Shown: in pieces, positions 1 to 12,399 of the stretch
Numbering within the stretch: the stretch's first letter is position 1
Layout: every line of letters begins with the position of its first letter
DNA from: Imbricaverruca yamaguchii
Taxonomy: Eukaryota; Arthropoda; Thecostraca; Neoverrucidae
Direction: 5' to 3'
Length of the DNA: 64,000 nucleotides
Assembly (NCBI GenBank): GCA_034440575.1
Contig: JAOTOL010001602.1
Location: 1,443,501 to 1,507,500, forward strand
Translations under genes and position numbers: made by a program
Notes under the pieces: generated by a model
Told to the model about the DNA's origin: nothing
What the model saw: only the letters and a program-made list of their open reading frames with translations
Databases searched by the model: none

Positions 1-3000
1 CACTTCTTGAGTCACCCCGCCAATCATATTATATCAGTTCCACTTCTGGTAATACATTCTGCAGAACCGAAAGAGCAGATATCTGGCCCGTTTCGGCTAT
101 AGCTATTGCGGAAAAAGCTTAGACGAGAGACAATTTTGTTCCCCAACCTGGCAGGTGTACTTGTTTTTCGTTGGGGCAGCCATACTAATTACGGCTATAT
201 TTCATCCCGAACAGGCACTATATCCACCAAACTGAGCCACCAACATATACAAGCCAGAAATCAATTTGGATACCCAACCATCGACTTACAAATGAGAAGA
301 AGCCACGCTTCCGAATACTCATGTATATAATATCGTTCATGGGTATTATGGGTTCAATACACCTTTGAGCCAACAGTGGCAGAGGTGAAATGTTTTTATC
401 TCCAATTACTATATGTATTAATGCAGCTGATACGTCTATTTTTCGAATGGGAGGACGGATGAGTGTAAGACATGCCCTTCCTTTCATATGTAATTGCGTT
501 GCTTGAAAAAAAAACATTCATACGATGTCTTTTGCATGTTCTTTGTTTTCACCTTCCAAATGACGGGACAAAAATTATTCAAAATAAGCTGGGTTCTGCA
601 TTGATTGATCGTCTTTCGTTTCTATATTATGCCGGGTCGGACCACTGAACCTTGCTTTACTTTAAGCTACATTTGACATTTCATATGAGCATGCACAATG
701 TGCATTCACAAAAGGGTGCTGCACTACTGATTACTGTCTTGTATGTAGTGGTTTTGTCTTATATACTATTGAGGGCCAAATGCCTCCTCAATGTTGGCTT
801 TCCCTCACCATTCCCGATATTGTTCGCTTTTAACATGGGTTTCTATGGATCCCCCCATCCACTTATGCCCGCACATTGCATTCATATGTTGTGTCCGTCC
901 AATATTTTTCAGAAACCAACGCCTGTGCTTCTAAGAACATTAATTGTCGCTTTTCTATCCGAGTAGAAAGTGACACCCGCACCGTAATCCAGTCTCCTTC
1001 ACTCGTGAGGAGAGGACGCTTTTCACCTCGCCTCTCCAAGCTCTGCCAAATGTCTCAAGTAAACAGGCTCTTGCTGTGCAGTGTTAATTTGTGATTTTCG
1101 TATTTAATTTCAAAGCACGTCTTGGAAATAAGGACTTTGACCCACCCACTCTGGCTTCGTGAGACATCTCCAGATCTGGACGTCACCTCAGAGTCGGCAG
1201 CTCCACAACGCCAGTTGAAGGGTCGTTGGCTCCCTGACATCAGTTCAGAGTCGTCCGCCCCATTCCGTCAGCTCAGCGTCGGCGGCCCCACTACTCCAAC
1301 ACAAAGATGGCCATAACAAACGCATGGGGCATTTTTTTCACCCGATGGAACAACGTGCGTCCGACAAGATTGACGCCCGATCTGCCGGTGTCATGCGTCT
1401 GTCCTTCGCCGTTATCGCTAGCCCTGTCTTTGGGACGGTGCTTTGAGACTGTTATCGGCTATTGGCTTGTTGGTTCTGTCTGCTCAGGGCCGCCGAATTG
1501 CCCGTCCAACCACCCAGGGGCCCCCACGGGCCCTCGTCCTTCTCGGTGGTCGCTCGGGTCCCCCTTGATGGTCAGTGTCCTTCTGAGCAATTCTGGGATT
1601 CTTAGGTCGCTCACCACTCATCCGTCCTTCCGGCTGCTTAGGAGCCACTTTGGCTGTTCTGAGAATATATAGCCTCTTACAGATCGTCTTAGGGTCTTAT
1701 CGGGTGAAGAAATCTTGTGACAAATGGGGTCCATCGGCTACTAATTTACCATTTTTCAAAGCCCGTGAACTGAAAATTGCTGCCATGCCAAAAGGGCGAC
1801 CACATTAAACAATTTGATGGTCGCATGGAACCCCTGAAATGATGGCCAAATACTGAGTTTTTCGAATGGATGGGCCCAAAAGGACACCCTGCAAGGGTTA
1901 TTGAGAATTCCTTGCATGGCGCCCTCGGTGGGCCCCCTACGGCTGCCTCCCCCCCCCCCCCACACACAAAAAAAAACTTGAAACTATTGGCAGAGCCGCT
2001 GCATGAATGGAAGCTGAAGGCAATGCGGGGTTTCTGTTCCTTCTGAGCGAAGGGCATTTGTGCTTTGGTTAGGGCGTTGGGTGTTTCCTTCGCGTAATGA
2101 CCAGATTAAATGTTCGGCCAGGATGCAACGGCTCGTCCCTATTAAACAAAACAGATGAATAGTACCAGGCGCTTCAAAGCGCACTGTCTGCGGTACATTT
2201 CCCATTTAGAGCATCCCTGCAATGAAAAAATGTTGTTCTAACATGCCACATGCCATGTTCTAATATGGGCTGACAGTGAACTACACCATCAGCTGTCACG
2301 GGAGTTGGCTCCCCGAACAGTACTTATCATGCTGTGTTGCTGAAGAGGGTGTGGGAATCCTTGTGTCCATAAAAAAATACCTCCGTGGTTTACACAATAC
2401 GACTGACTTATCTTCAATCACCGCATCAATTTGTTCTGCTGGCATTACTTTATGTGTCAACACCTTTACTCTGTGGTTCCGCGTTTTTCTGCTTCTTTTT
2501 GGTAGCTAGATCATTTTTTTTCTGATGCATCACTCCTTCTGAATTCGATACCCTGCGCACTTATCCTTGTGATACGCCAAACATGAGCTATTTTACCTGT
2601 TGAAGTGAAACTTTGTATTTTGCTTCTCTTGCAGGGCATTGGTATCATCTCTTGTTCACTTTATTAGACGACCGACACGACTTTTTGCTTATGATGTTGA
2701 CCTCTAGTTCATGCTACTGTATGAACAAGTTGCTCGAGGTATGTTCAAAGTATGAAAATAGAGTACGCTTTTGCCTTTAATATGCTGTTCTGAAAATTCC
2801 GACAAGATTTTGCACAGCATGCACTTCTTTATCGCGTTTATATTCAGCACAGACATGTACTTATTAGCCATATGATATACCACATGAAGGAGAATTGAAC
2901 GGACTGTTATTTGGTGTAACTTTAAAACATCCATCCAAATACAAGCTGATCTTCTATACCCGTTTAAATTTTGTCGAGGGTTTTAGTGTTCCCCATGTAT

Positions 3001-3635
3001 GCACACCTTAGGTCATTACGGTTGCGATTCATTCACCAAATTACATTACTAAAAGACCGAACTAAAATTTCACCTTTTCCTGCGCCTGAACTCGAGACCA
3101 CTTGCCACCAGGGACGATGGCGAGTACCGGCAGCGGCGGAGATCCATGGTTGCCTGGTTGCGTGTAAACATGTGGCCGTAGTTTCCTTTGAGCAAAGTTT
3201 TAGAGTACTTCAGAGGAAAAATATGATAATGGAACATAGTTAATCCCAAAATTAAAAAGTCAGCTCTGACTTTAAGTATCAAAATTATAACTTGAAATGC
3301 TTATTAGATCGTGAATCGCTGTTGGATGATGTCTTTGTCCATGAATACCGCAGCAAAAATCATTCTTTAAAGAAAGATAAAGATCGCTGAATCCACAATA
3401 TATGGGAAATGGATGCGAATTCAAATTAGAAAGCACTTCAGAGTCTGAATAAAGTAATAAATGCGCAGCGATGCAGCAAACAGTTATTGCTGTTTCAAAG
3501 GCGTGACAGTCGGGCTGGGCTGGATGCTCAATGGAAGCCTCTCTTACTTCCATTTGAAAATTTAAAGCCAATTGAACAATTGAACTCGTATAGTCTGAAC
3601 AAATGTGAAATGCGAGAGAGAATAAATTAAAGTTA
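1..3635. other. Non-coding sequence, no gene recognised
   Basis: I see no ORF with recognisable protein similarity on either strand, and none has convincing exon borders. Short open frames reach about 120 residues but have no domain motif. A C-run followed by CA and A tracts lies near 1950-1977. The stretch may belong to the intron or 3' flank of the minus-strand gene whose first-exon candidate is at 5371-5542, but nothing here shows that directly. Confidence 0.5.
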
Positions 3636-3639
3636 AGAT

Positions 3640-4110
3640 CTTGAGTTTAGCCTGATGATAAACATAAGCGTGTCTAGGTGCGAGAGTCTTCTAAAATCTG
3701 CACCTAGGTCTCCCCTCCTGTTGTGGGCCACATGAATCACCTGTAATCTGCATTAGGGACTTTCCAGTCATCAATAAGCCGTTGAAGGGACCTCCTGCAC
3801 GAGGAGGGGGTTCCTGTCGTTGTGAGCTCAGAGAGCCTCCAAAGCTCGCATGAAGGCGTCACTGTCATGAGGTGTAGATCGGCCTCCTGACATCTGCAGA
3901 TGGGTATTTTAGTCGTTACGAGCTGCGGGAGCCTTTTGACATACATGTCATGGCCTCCTGTTGTGGAGTGCATGGTCTCCTGAAGTCTGCACAACAGGCC
4001 TCCTACCAACGTCAGCTGCGGCTGACACTTTCTGCAATCTGCACTTAGTTGGTCTCCGGTTGGTTTGAGCTGCAAGCTTCCGTTTACATCTTCAAAGGGG
4101 GCCTCCTATC
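3640..4110. repeat. Diverged tandem repeat built on CCTCCTG / TCTGCA blocks
   Basis: The sequence cycles through CCTCCTG followed some 20 bases later by an ATCTGCA- or GTCTGCA-like block, repeated about six to eight times with poor conservation (for example near 3710-3760, 3790-3900, 3950-3990 and 3995-4050). An open frame on the minus strand through this region is a by-product of the repeat and has no recognisable protein motif. I read it as an old, decayed minisatellite. Confidence 0.5.
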
Positions 4111-5370
4111 GCAAAATTAGGAACTAATTGTTAGGTTCTAGTCCTCCTTGGTAAGTGCTAGATACATCCGTATGATTTAAAGTCAGGTTTCCTCATAAGT
4201 CTTAGGGGCCTCTTATTGGCACGGGACGCCAATATTGTAGGGAACTTCCATAATGAAAGGACATCATTACATTTTCTGTCGGTTTGAATTTGTTATTAGT
4301 GACATTGCATCGACCATCACCACGTCCTAGTTTCCTCGTGGTTGATCACGAATACCAGTGCTCGGGGCCCCGGCTGTTTTTAATGCTCGGCAAGGGGGCA
4401 GGCTTCTTGCTATTGTAAGGTGCACTGGTCTTCTCGCCATACCCGTGTGGTCGCGTGCAGAGTGGGTAACATATTTCTGTAGTAAATTTGATGCTCAAGC
4501 GTTGGGATAGTTTGCATTGCATGAAACGAATGCGACGTAAAAGTCAAGATTAGCAATATATATGGTTGCTGGTTGTGACAAGCATTCTTTTGCTGCAGTT
4601 GCAGTTTGACAGTGTAGAAATACAATATTTAGCCAGTTAGACAAAGGCTGGGTAGGGACGGGTTCTCATCATCCACAGCGATGGCGGCACCCCTGTGAAG
4701 ACCTTGCCGGATCTGAGTTCCAGTCGCCGACACCGTTGCTCCTCTTTTCCATCCCGATATACATACATGCAATGCGCAACTTGACTGCTTTAACAATGGC
4801 TGGCTGAACTGTAGAACAAAGGCGAAGTATGGGTATGTTTGCTGGTTTGATGATGTTCTGAACGTTTTCTGTCTACAATGCTCCATTCCATAGCTCTAAC
4901 AAGACATGTAGAACGGCAGCACCACCATTCGATAAAAGGATATTTATATTTCGTTTTACAACTTCAACTTTTCCTCTAAGCAGCATCAACTTCCGATTTC
5001 TAGACAGTAAATTTATCGTAGATTTGGAGCTCATGTCGGTGTGGCGGGATCTCGGCAAAGGAAATTTGACTGCAGGGAAAGTTGGTTTGATTTTGGTGTA
5101 ATGTAGTCCAAACAGCATCTGTATTGTTCTTAGATATCAAACAATCCGCATAGGTATGCCTGACAAAACATGCATGCTGTCGTACTTGCCGTCGGGACCC
5201 CTGTCGTGGGGAAGCTGAGCGGCCAACGCCGTACGCTACTACGCCTCTGCAGTAATTCCAGATTAATGAGCACCGAGGCTTGACTGAGGGGAATATCGCA
5301 CCACTGGCGGGTGAATTATTCCTGCAGCTAGCATACTATCCAAGGTGCGTGTGCCGGAGGTGCGCCTCAC

Positions 5371-5542
5371 CTGCGCGCTGCTTGGCCAGACGCTGGTTCA
5401 GGCCCAGAATGGCGTCGATGCTGTGGCGGTTGTGGCTCACGTCCTGCGCCGACCGCTGCGGAGTTCCCGGGTGTGGCGGAGTTCCCAGCCGCGGCGGCGT
5501 TCGAAGCTCGTCTCCGTCGACACCTCCAAACGACACCTCCAT
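5371..5542 (-). CDS. First coding exon of a paired-like homeobox gene (octapeptide exon, homeodomain not in window)
   Basis: The open frame from the ATG at 5542 encodes 57 complete residues plus one base, so the intron is phase 1. Residues 40-47 (bases 5425-5402) read HSIDAILG. This is the octapeptide (eh1-related) motif found near the N-terminus of many PRD-class homeodomain proteins such as Rx, homeobrain and Arx, where it recruits Groucho-type corepressors. Before it is a Pro/Thr/Gly-rich stretch. After it come LNQR and a basic KQR segment that runs into the donor CAG|GTGAGG at 5370. The start has G at -3 and G at +4, and sits at the edge of a CpG-rich region, as expected for a developmental gene. 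The homeodomain exons should lie further down the minus strand. I found none at 1-5336, so they probably lie left of the window. Rx is the first guess on motif and context, unproven. What is seen: motif, start, donor. What is inferred: gene identity. Confidence 0.72.
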
Positions 5543-5930
5543 CACGGTGTCGGCCGCGTCACAGTCCCCAGTTCACCACCAGCTCGCGTGACCGCGCTCG
5601 CGCCCGGGCCAACTGACAAGCAGAAATCGGCCAGCTCCGGGGTCGGCTTGCACGATGAAGCTCGCACGATGGCAGCTGGTGTGACAAATTGGACGCCTCT
5701 TGTCTGCCGTTCTGGCAACTCATCCAATGCCGGGCGTCCACCGGTCACAGTCACCAATGGCCCAGCTGATCACGGCGGAATTGGAGAGCGCTTCCCGTTG
5801 GCCTGTCTGCCGCGCCGCCAGCCGGCCTCTCCATAGCTCCGCCCACCGGACCGACGACACCACTGATTGGCCGCCGTCTCAATTATTACACCATTACTCG
5901 GCGGTGTGGTGACGTCAGCCATCCAATTAA
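5543..5930 (-). promoter_or_regulatory. CpG-rich 5' flank with CCAAT motifs
   Basis: The sequence just upstream (minus strand) of the octapeptide exon is rich in CG dinucleotides, unlike the AT-rich flanks. It contains GGCCAATCAG (reverse complement of bases near 5861-5872), and nearby plus-strand CCAATTAACCAATCA near 5921-5936. No TATA box is evident. This is the expected form of a CpG-type promoter plus 5' UTR. Transcription start was not located. Confidence 0.45.
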
Positions 5931-5939
5931 CCAATCACT

Positions 5940-7215
5940 TGGGGTTTACGGCCGTTCAAAGTGATTTCATCAAGGGTAAAGTAGGTTTTAATGAACTCTG
6001 TCAAATTGAACAAACTATTGATAATTAAATCAATGGACTTGGGTTGGGACGCTTGGAGCTGACAGCGAGGAAATAAATGGCGGTGTGAAATAGCTCACGT
6101 TGCCGTGCGGCCGGGGAGTTGAAGAGCGCGTTCACAGAAACATGGGACGGTGGCAAGGCCGTTGGAACGTTCGATAAAGTAGAGGACAGGAATTCACGCC
6201 TTCAGTCGTTTTTCCGTACAGCCTCGCTGGGGTGTATGATGAAGCTTTTCAAAGTGTTTGCCTATGTCGATGAGTGGAGGGCATGGCCCGTAGCCCCCTA
6301 TTTTCCCCCTTGCACACTGGGGGAGGGACAAACATGGATTTTGCCAACGTCGGGGACTGCGGCCACGTGTCTCCACGCAGTTCTAACTAGTTCTACATGT
6401 TTTATAATGTGAGATATGAGATGAGCTGGCATATGAGTGTGTATTTCCCATTTCGTCGGTCGGCCTGTGATGGGACCTCAACCCAACACCGACCATGGAT
6501 ATCGCCAACGGTGAGGTTCGTGGGGTCCGGACCCCATCGGCGATTTTTTTGGTGGCTCCGACCCAACCTGGGAAACGGGCTTTCTAGCGCAGCTTGAATC
6601 TAAATGTGTACCACTTTTCGTATTTTGTATCCTGTCGGAGCGCTAATCAACACGTCTTGAGGCTGCTCCGATTCTTCCAGAACGTTTCTGTTCACACGGA
6701 ATATGGGTCAATCACACGGTCTCCGATCAATCAAGTCAAAATCGCCTCCGAATCGTGGTGTCCATATTGTGAGTGATGATGAAGCCGATGCTGGCCGTGA
6801 TGACGAGGCCGTGGAGGGATGTGCGGACGACCGGCAAGAATCTACGATCAGCTTGGTGCCCGTTCTCATCATCGCACCAATAAGGTGACGGTGTTTTACA
6901 TTTTGGATGCAGATTCAGCATGTGAGCCGTATCTTAGCAGTGCATTTTGGCGTCATTTTAGCTATTTAGGACGTGTATATCTTCAATGTACTCTGTATGA
7001 TAATTATTAGGTCACATTTGCAGTGCATGATGTTTGCATAACAAACGGTAAATAATCATTCTGCAATACATAAGCATGGACTTCGCTCACGCCATTATCA
7101 CATGTTCATGCACGACCAGACGTTGTTTTTTGTACCAAAACAATCTTGGTACCAATTTAGGTGTTGCAAAATTTGAGCTGTCTACCTCAATTGGTCCTGG
7201 ATGTATTTTAGGGAA
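5940..7215. other. Non-coding sequence, no gene recognised
   Basis: There is no recognisable ORF or repeat family here. Short open frames on both strands have no known motif. On the minus strand this region lies upstream of the octapeptide exon and could include distal promoter or enhancer sequence. I see no specific evidence of that. Confidence 0.4.
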
Positions 7216-7361
7216 ACAATGGGAGTCCTCCCATTGTCCCCTAAGGGCATTTCCCTCATGAGGGAAATGCCCTTGGGGATATGTTTATCCGTGAATTTCC
7301 CTCCTGAGGGAAATGCCCATCAGTAATATGTTTATCCGTGCTAGATAAACATATTACTGAT
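7216..7361. repeat. Run of four near-perfect hairpins
   Basis: Four inverted repeats follow one another. At 7216-7237 the arms are 10 bp with a 2-base loop. At 7243-7274 there is a perfect 32-bp palindrome, and CCCC/GGGG extends it on either side. At 7295-7314 the arms are 9 bp with a 2-base loop. At 7319-7361 the arms are 18 bp with a 7-base loop. All are read directly from the sequence. The motif AGGGAAATGCCC is shared between the second and third hairpins, so they may come from duplication. No protein is associated. Confidence 0.85.
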
Positions 7362-7368
7362 ACAATGT
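7334..7368 (+). repeat. 35-bp direct repeat, left copy
   Basis: These 35 bases begin ATCCGTGCTAGATAAAC and recur exactly at 8984-9018, flanking about 1.6 kb that contains a truncated MITE copy and the homopolymer block. The left copy overlaps the fourth hairpin. It could be a target-site or local duplication, or an assembly artefact in which the same genomic sequence was used twice around a badly resolved gap. Confidence 0.8.
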
Positions 7369-7740
7369 ACTCAGGTTTGTCGCGGATAGCAGACGAACGG
7401 CGCGCGGCGGCGCGTCCACGTTTGGCATACCTTTTCCCATATCAACTTGACATGCTGATTCAAAAATTTTAGGTCAGGTCATCTAGGGTCAACGAGATAG
7501 TCAAGGTCAAGTGAGGTCCCCTCCAAAAAAGTTCAACTAGTCATCGCGCTTTTACGGATACAGACATTTTAATGAAACTTTCAGCGTTGGCTTATTTTTA
7601 CGGATGCAACAAAACGTACGAGTTGAATTTTTCATTTTTTGCCTATTGCCTAAATAAATTTTGCGTATTTGTATATTGCGGTTAAAATACAGGTTTGGAA
7701 AAGAAAAATTTTTTTAGAGGGGAAAGTTAATTTCAAAACC
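7369..7740 (+). mobile_element. MITE family A, truncated copy
   Basis: From the CGCGGATAG segment near 7381 through the sequence that aligns with bases 17753-18240 of the full copy, this matches family A: the conserved GGTCATCTAGGGTCAACGAG block, the TCAAGTGAGGTC block, and the ACTTTCAGCGTT block. The DR4 motif is damaged here (second half-site reads AGGTCC). The copy runs into the homopolymer block, so its right part is missing or unreadable. Confidence 0.8.
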
Positions 7741-8690
<950 letters not shown>

Positions 8691-8983
8691 CTCAAGGGGT
8701 GATTTGGCTGAAAAGAAATCCGTTCCGCGAGGGACAGGGTGCATACACTCAAGCTTCCCCAGAGGGGTACTTTTCCCGGTCAGAGTCACCTTTGAAATCG
8801 GGGGGGGGGCATACCCCAATGCCTTCCTCGTGTATCCGCTCAGATGCATGCTAACATTATCCGTGTGGGTGTGATCATTGCGCACTTTACATGGCCCGGG
8901 CACAAGAATTGTATCATATATCTTCGGTTATTTCACCATCCCAATCAATTTCATAAAACGACACCCATGTTTTATGGGCATAA

Positions 8984-9018
8984 ATCCGTGCTAGATAAAC
9001 ATATTACTGATACAATGT
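8984..9018 (+). repeat. 35-bp direct repeat, right copy
   Basis: Exact copy of 7334-7368. The flanking bases differ on both sides (GCATAA before and GCTTTA after, against TGTTT and ACTCAG), so the identity ends sharply at both edges. Confidence 0.8.
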
Positions 9019-9789
9019 GCTTTATCGAGGGTGGTGTTGAGCATGCAAGTTGTCGCTGTTTTCTTCTGGAAAGTCGTTAAATATATAGACAAGGTGGTTG
9101 ATAATTTTAGGTCTCCAGTTCCCCATCCCTTTTCCAACAATTTTCACTCTTGGGGGGGGGGGGCAAGGCTTCTTGATTTATTGTGACTTGGTCCTGGTTG
9201 ATTTGACCCCACCTGAACAAAAGCTGTGGCGACACCATTAGCCCCGATGGGTAATTTAAGGATATACTCTGCTTACACTGCACTTCTGTTCAACGAGGAA
9301 CACTCGACCGACCCGATCACCAAGTATTTGTTGCCCCTGAGCTAAAGTCACCTCATTTGCGACAGATTCAATAGGGGCTCATGAAGGCGTACCGCAAAAA
9401 TTGAAATAACTTCACATACAATGCTGCCACATGACTCAACTTATTCCGTCTACCAATAAGCATATCTCCCAACCATCTCGGTTGGTAATTGGTTGAATGG
9501 TCGCAAGCTGGTGAAATGTGGATAGTTATTATGTTTAGACGATGTGGTGTTACTTACATGGTTGGCGATAATTTCAGAGTTGGAATTTTCCATATCCTCC
9601 AGTGGGCTCGAGCCGCCCTATGCTGATAAAAGTTCACAGAGATAAGTTCAGCTGTCATCCAACTAGCCCCCATGTTTAGCAAAAGGATTTCGAAAAACAT
9701 GGACCGAACGGGAAAATAATGATCAGTTCTTTCAAGAAATCAAGGAACTCCTTCCCTTTGGAATTGACAGATCGCCTCTGGAAAATAGT

Positions 9790-10755
9790 AGGCGACAGTC
9801 ACTCTGTACTGTATAGCTGCCCATCTCGGTAAGAGAGGCAATAGTTACTGTACTGTACAGCTGCCCATCTGGACAAGGGAGGCGACAGTCACTCTGTACT
9901 GCACAGCTACCCATCTGGAGAAGGGAGGCGACAGTCACTCTGCACTGTACAGCTCCCCATCTGGAGAAGGGAGGCGACAGTCACTCTGTACTGTACAGCT
10001 ACCCATCTGGGCAAGGGAGGCGACAGTCACTCTGTACTGTACAGCTACCCATCTGGAGTAGGGAGGCGACAGTCACTCTGTACTGTACAGCTGCCCATCT
10101 GGACAAGGGAGGCGACAGTCACTCTGTACTGCACAGCTGCCCATCTGGAGAAGGGAGGCGACAGTCACTCTGTACTGTACAGCTGCCCATCTGGAGTAGG
10201 GAGGCGACAGTCACTCTGTACTGTACAGCTACCCATCTGGAGAAGGGAGGCGACAGTCACTCTGTACTGTACAGCTGCCCATCTGGACAAGGGAGGCGAC
10301 AGTCACTCTGTACTGTACAGCTACCCATCTGGACAATGGAGGCGACAGTCACTCTGTACTGCACAGCTTCCCATCTGGAGTAGGGAGGCGACAGTCACTC
10401 TGTACTGTACAGCTACCCATCTGGAGTAGGGAGGCGACAGTCACTCTGTACTGTATAGCTGCCCATCTCGGTAAGAGAGGCAATAGTTACTGTACTGTAC
10501 AGCTGCCCATCTGGGCAAGGGAGGCGACAGCCACTCTGTACTGCACAGCTGCCCATCTGGAGAAGGGAGGCGACAGTCACTCTGTACTGTACAGCTGCCC
10601 ATCTGGAGAAGGGAGGCGACAGTCACTCTGTACTGTACAGCTACCCATCTGGGCAAGGGAGGCGACAGTCACTCCGTACTGTACAGCTGCCCATCTGGAG
10701 AAGGGAGGCGACAGTCACTCTGTACTGTACAGCTGCCCATCTGGACAAGGGAGGC
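9790..10755. repeat. 46-bp minisatellite, about 21 units, with a 14-unit higher-order period
   Basis: The unit runs from GACAGTCACTCTGTACTG to the GGGAGGC block and is 46 bp long. Each unit carries the palindrome CTGTACTGTACAG, and units differ mainly in the ACCCATCTGGANAAGG segment. A distinctive 44-bp variant with CTCGGTAAGAGAGGCAATAG occurs twice, near 9811 and 10453. The spacing is 642 bp, exactly thirteen 46-bp units plus one 44-bp unit. The order of variant units after the two copies is also largely the same. The array is therefore a duplicated 14-unit block. Open minus-strand frames across it are products of the repeat. Confidence 0.93.
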
Positions 10756-11530
10756 GCTCTCTCCACAAGGAACGACAGGCATGGAAAGGGCAGGCACCAC
10801 TCTGGACAAGACAGGCGCTATCCTGACAAGGCAACGTCCATCTGGCTATACAGCCGCCCCTATGAAGTAGGGAAGCTCCCCTCAGGGCTAAATATTAGAC
10901 AGCCACCCTTCTGAACAATACCGACGCCTCTCCGGAAAAGACAGATGCCCCTTTGGATAAGGCGGACTCCACTCTGAAAACACAGATTCTCTTTGGATTA
11001 GGCAGCCGCCCCTTTGAACAAGACAGGCACCCTCTGGACAAGAGACGCGTTCCCCTGGACACCCTAGCAAGGAAGACACCCCACAACGCAGGCATCCCTT
11101 TAGACTGTGCAGTTGGTCCTCTGGACAAAACAGACACCCATCTGGGCCAGACAATCCCTTCTGAAGACAGCTTCTCATATGAACCAGACAATCCCCCTCT
11201 GGACGAAACGAGCCGCCGCCTGGGTAGGACGGGTGTCCTTCCAGGCAGGGCAAGAGCTCCTTAAGACCATACGGTCATACCTCGGGCAAGGTATTCTCCC
11301 CTCTTGGAAAGGTAGGGGCCCTCTAGACAAGGTAGGAGCACATCTGGATTAAGCCGCTATTCCTCTATATAATACCGGCGCCCCTCTGTAAAGGGTGAGC
11401 AGTCCTCTGGACAAGACAGCCGACCATTTTAACACGGGAAGCGTCTTTCTGGACATGGAATGCGGAGCTCTGGGCATGAGAAGCATTCTCTGGACATGGA
11501 AGGCGTTTCACTGGACTCGATTGATCGAAC
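10756..11530. repeat. Degenerate extension of the minisatellite
   Basis: Beyond the homogeneous array the sequence continues as loosely repeated blocks of the form CCTCTGGACAAGACAGGC, spaced roughly 23-32 bases apart and heavily diverged, fading out near 11530. TCTGGACAAG is shared with the 46-bp units. This looks like the old edge of the same array, not refreshed by recent duplication. A 121-residue minus-strand frame at 10888-11253 is repeat-derived and has no known motif. Confidence 0.75.
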
Positions 11531-12326
11531 GTCGACCTGAACCTTTTTAATTATTAATTTTGTGATGATCGTGCAATATCATCCAACCAACGACGGAACA
11601 AGGCGTAAATACCAAGGGCGGTGATGTCCTTGGTATTTATCTTGATATGTGTTAAGCTCCTCTTCCCACACTTGTTCTTGGACTCCCACATATTCAGTCA
11701 GGTGAGCAAATTCAATGGAGTTCGCGAGGGATATGCTCACTTACGCCACTAATTTTTGGTTCCCTTTTACCCCTGTCATGTTCATATCCAAGTCAATTAC
11801 AATATGGGTATGGTAAAAAGCCAACGAAATCACAAGTTTAACTACCCAAACTTCTTTCCAAACCTTGTCCTTGCTAAGGCCAATATCAGGACTTCTTTTA
11901 TTATTCAAGAAATTGTGTGTCTAGTACAGCCTTCTGAACACTGGATCATGTATTTTCGGTAAGATATTACGTTCGAAAAAGTACTTGGTCGCAAAATCAA
12001 GATCACGAAATCACCAACGTTTGGTACGTTTCACTTGATTTGATCCAAAAAACAATATTTGCCCGTGGGCATGCAATTCGCCAGTTCCTTCCCAAGTTCG
12101 ATGAGAGCCAAATTATCCGAAATGCGCTATCCTCAGCCTCATTTCGCACGTCATCCTCAGTCAGTGCGCGCACTAAAGTGGGATAGGTGCCGGGCACATT
12201 TCAGAACGTTCCTTTATAGTCAACTCGTAGACGTCACGTATATGAATACATACTTTTCAAAATGGGGAAAACGCCCAGTGAGGCTATTTTTTGTATCGCC
12301 TGCGGTGGCGTTTTCCATCGTATAAG

Positions 12327-12328
<2 letters not shown>

Positions 12329-12375
<47 letters not shown>

Positions 12376-12389
12376 GTATATATATATAC
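12329..12389. repeat. (TA)n microsatellite
   Basis: About 60 bases of alternating TA, interrupted once by CG near 12375. Confidence 0.95.
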
Positions 12390-12399
12390 AATGTAGTAA

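Noticed and set aside
5345..5836. 163-residue plus-strand frame over the octapeptide exon
   Set aside because: The minus strand has a recognisable motif, start and donor; the plus frame is its GC-rich shadow.
9732..10755. Possible CRISPR array
   Set aside because: Units are contiguous with no unique spacers, and the rest of the window is clearly eukaryotic.
9732..11253. Minus-strand frames resembling a repeat protein
   Set aside because: They follow exactly the 46-bp minisatellite and its degenerate wing, in units not a multiple of three, with no conserved protein motif.
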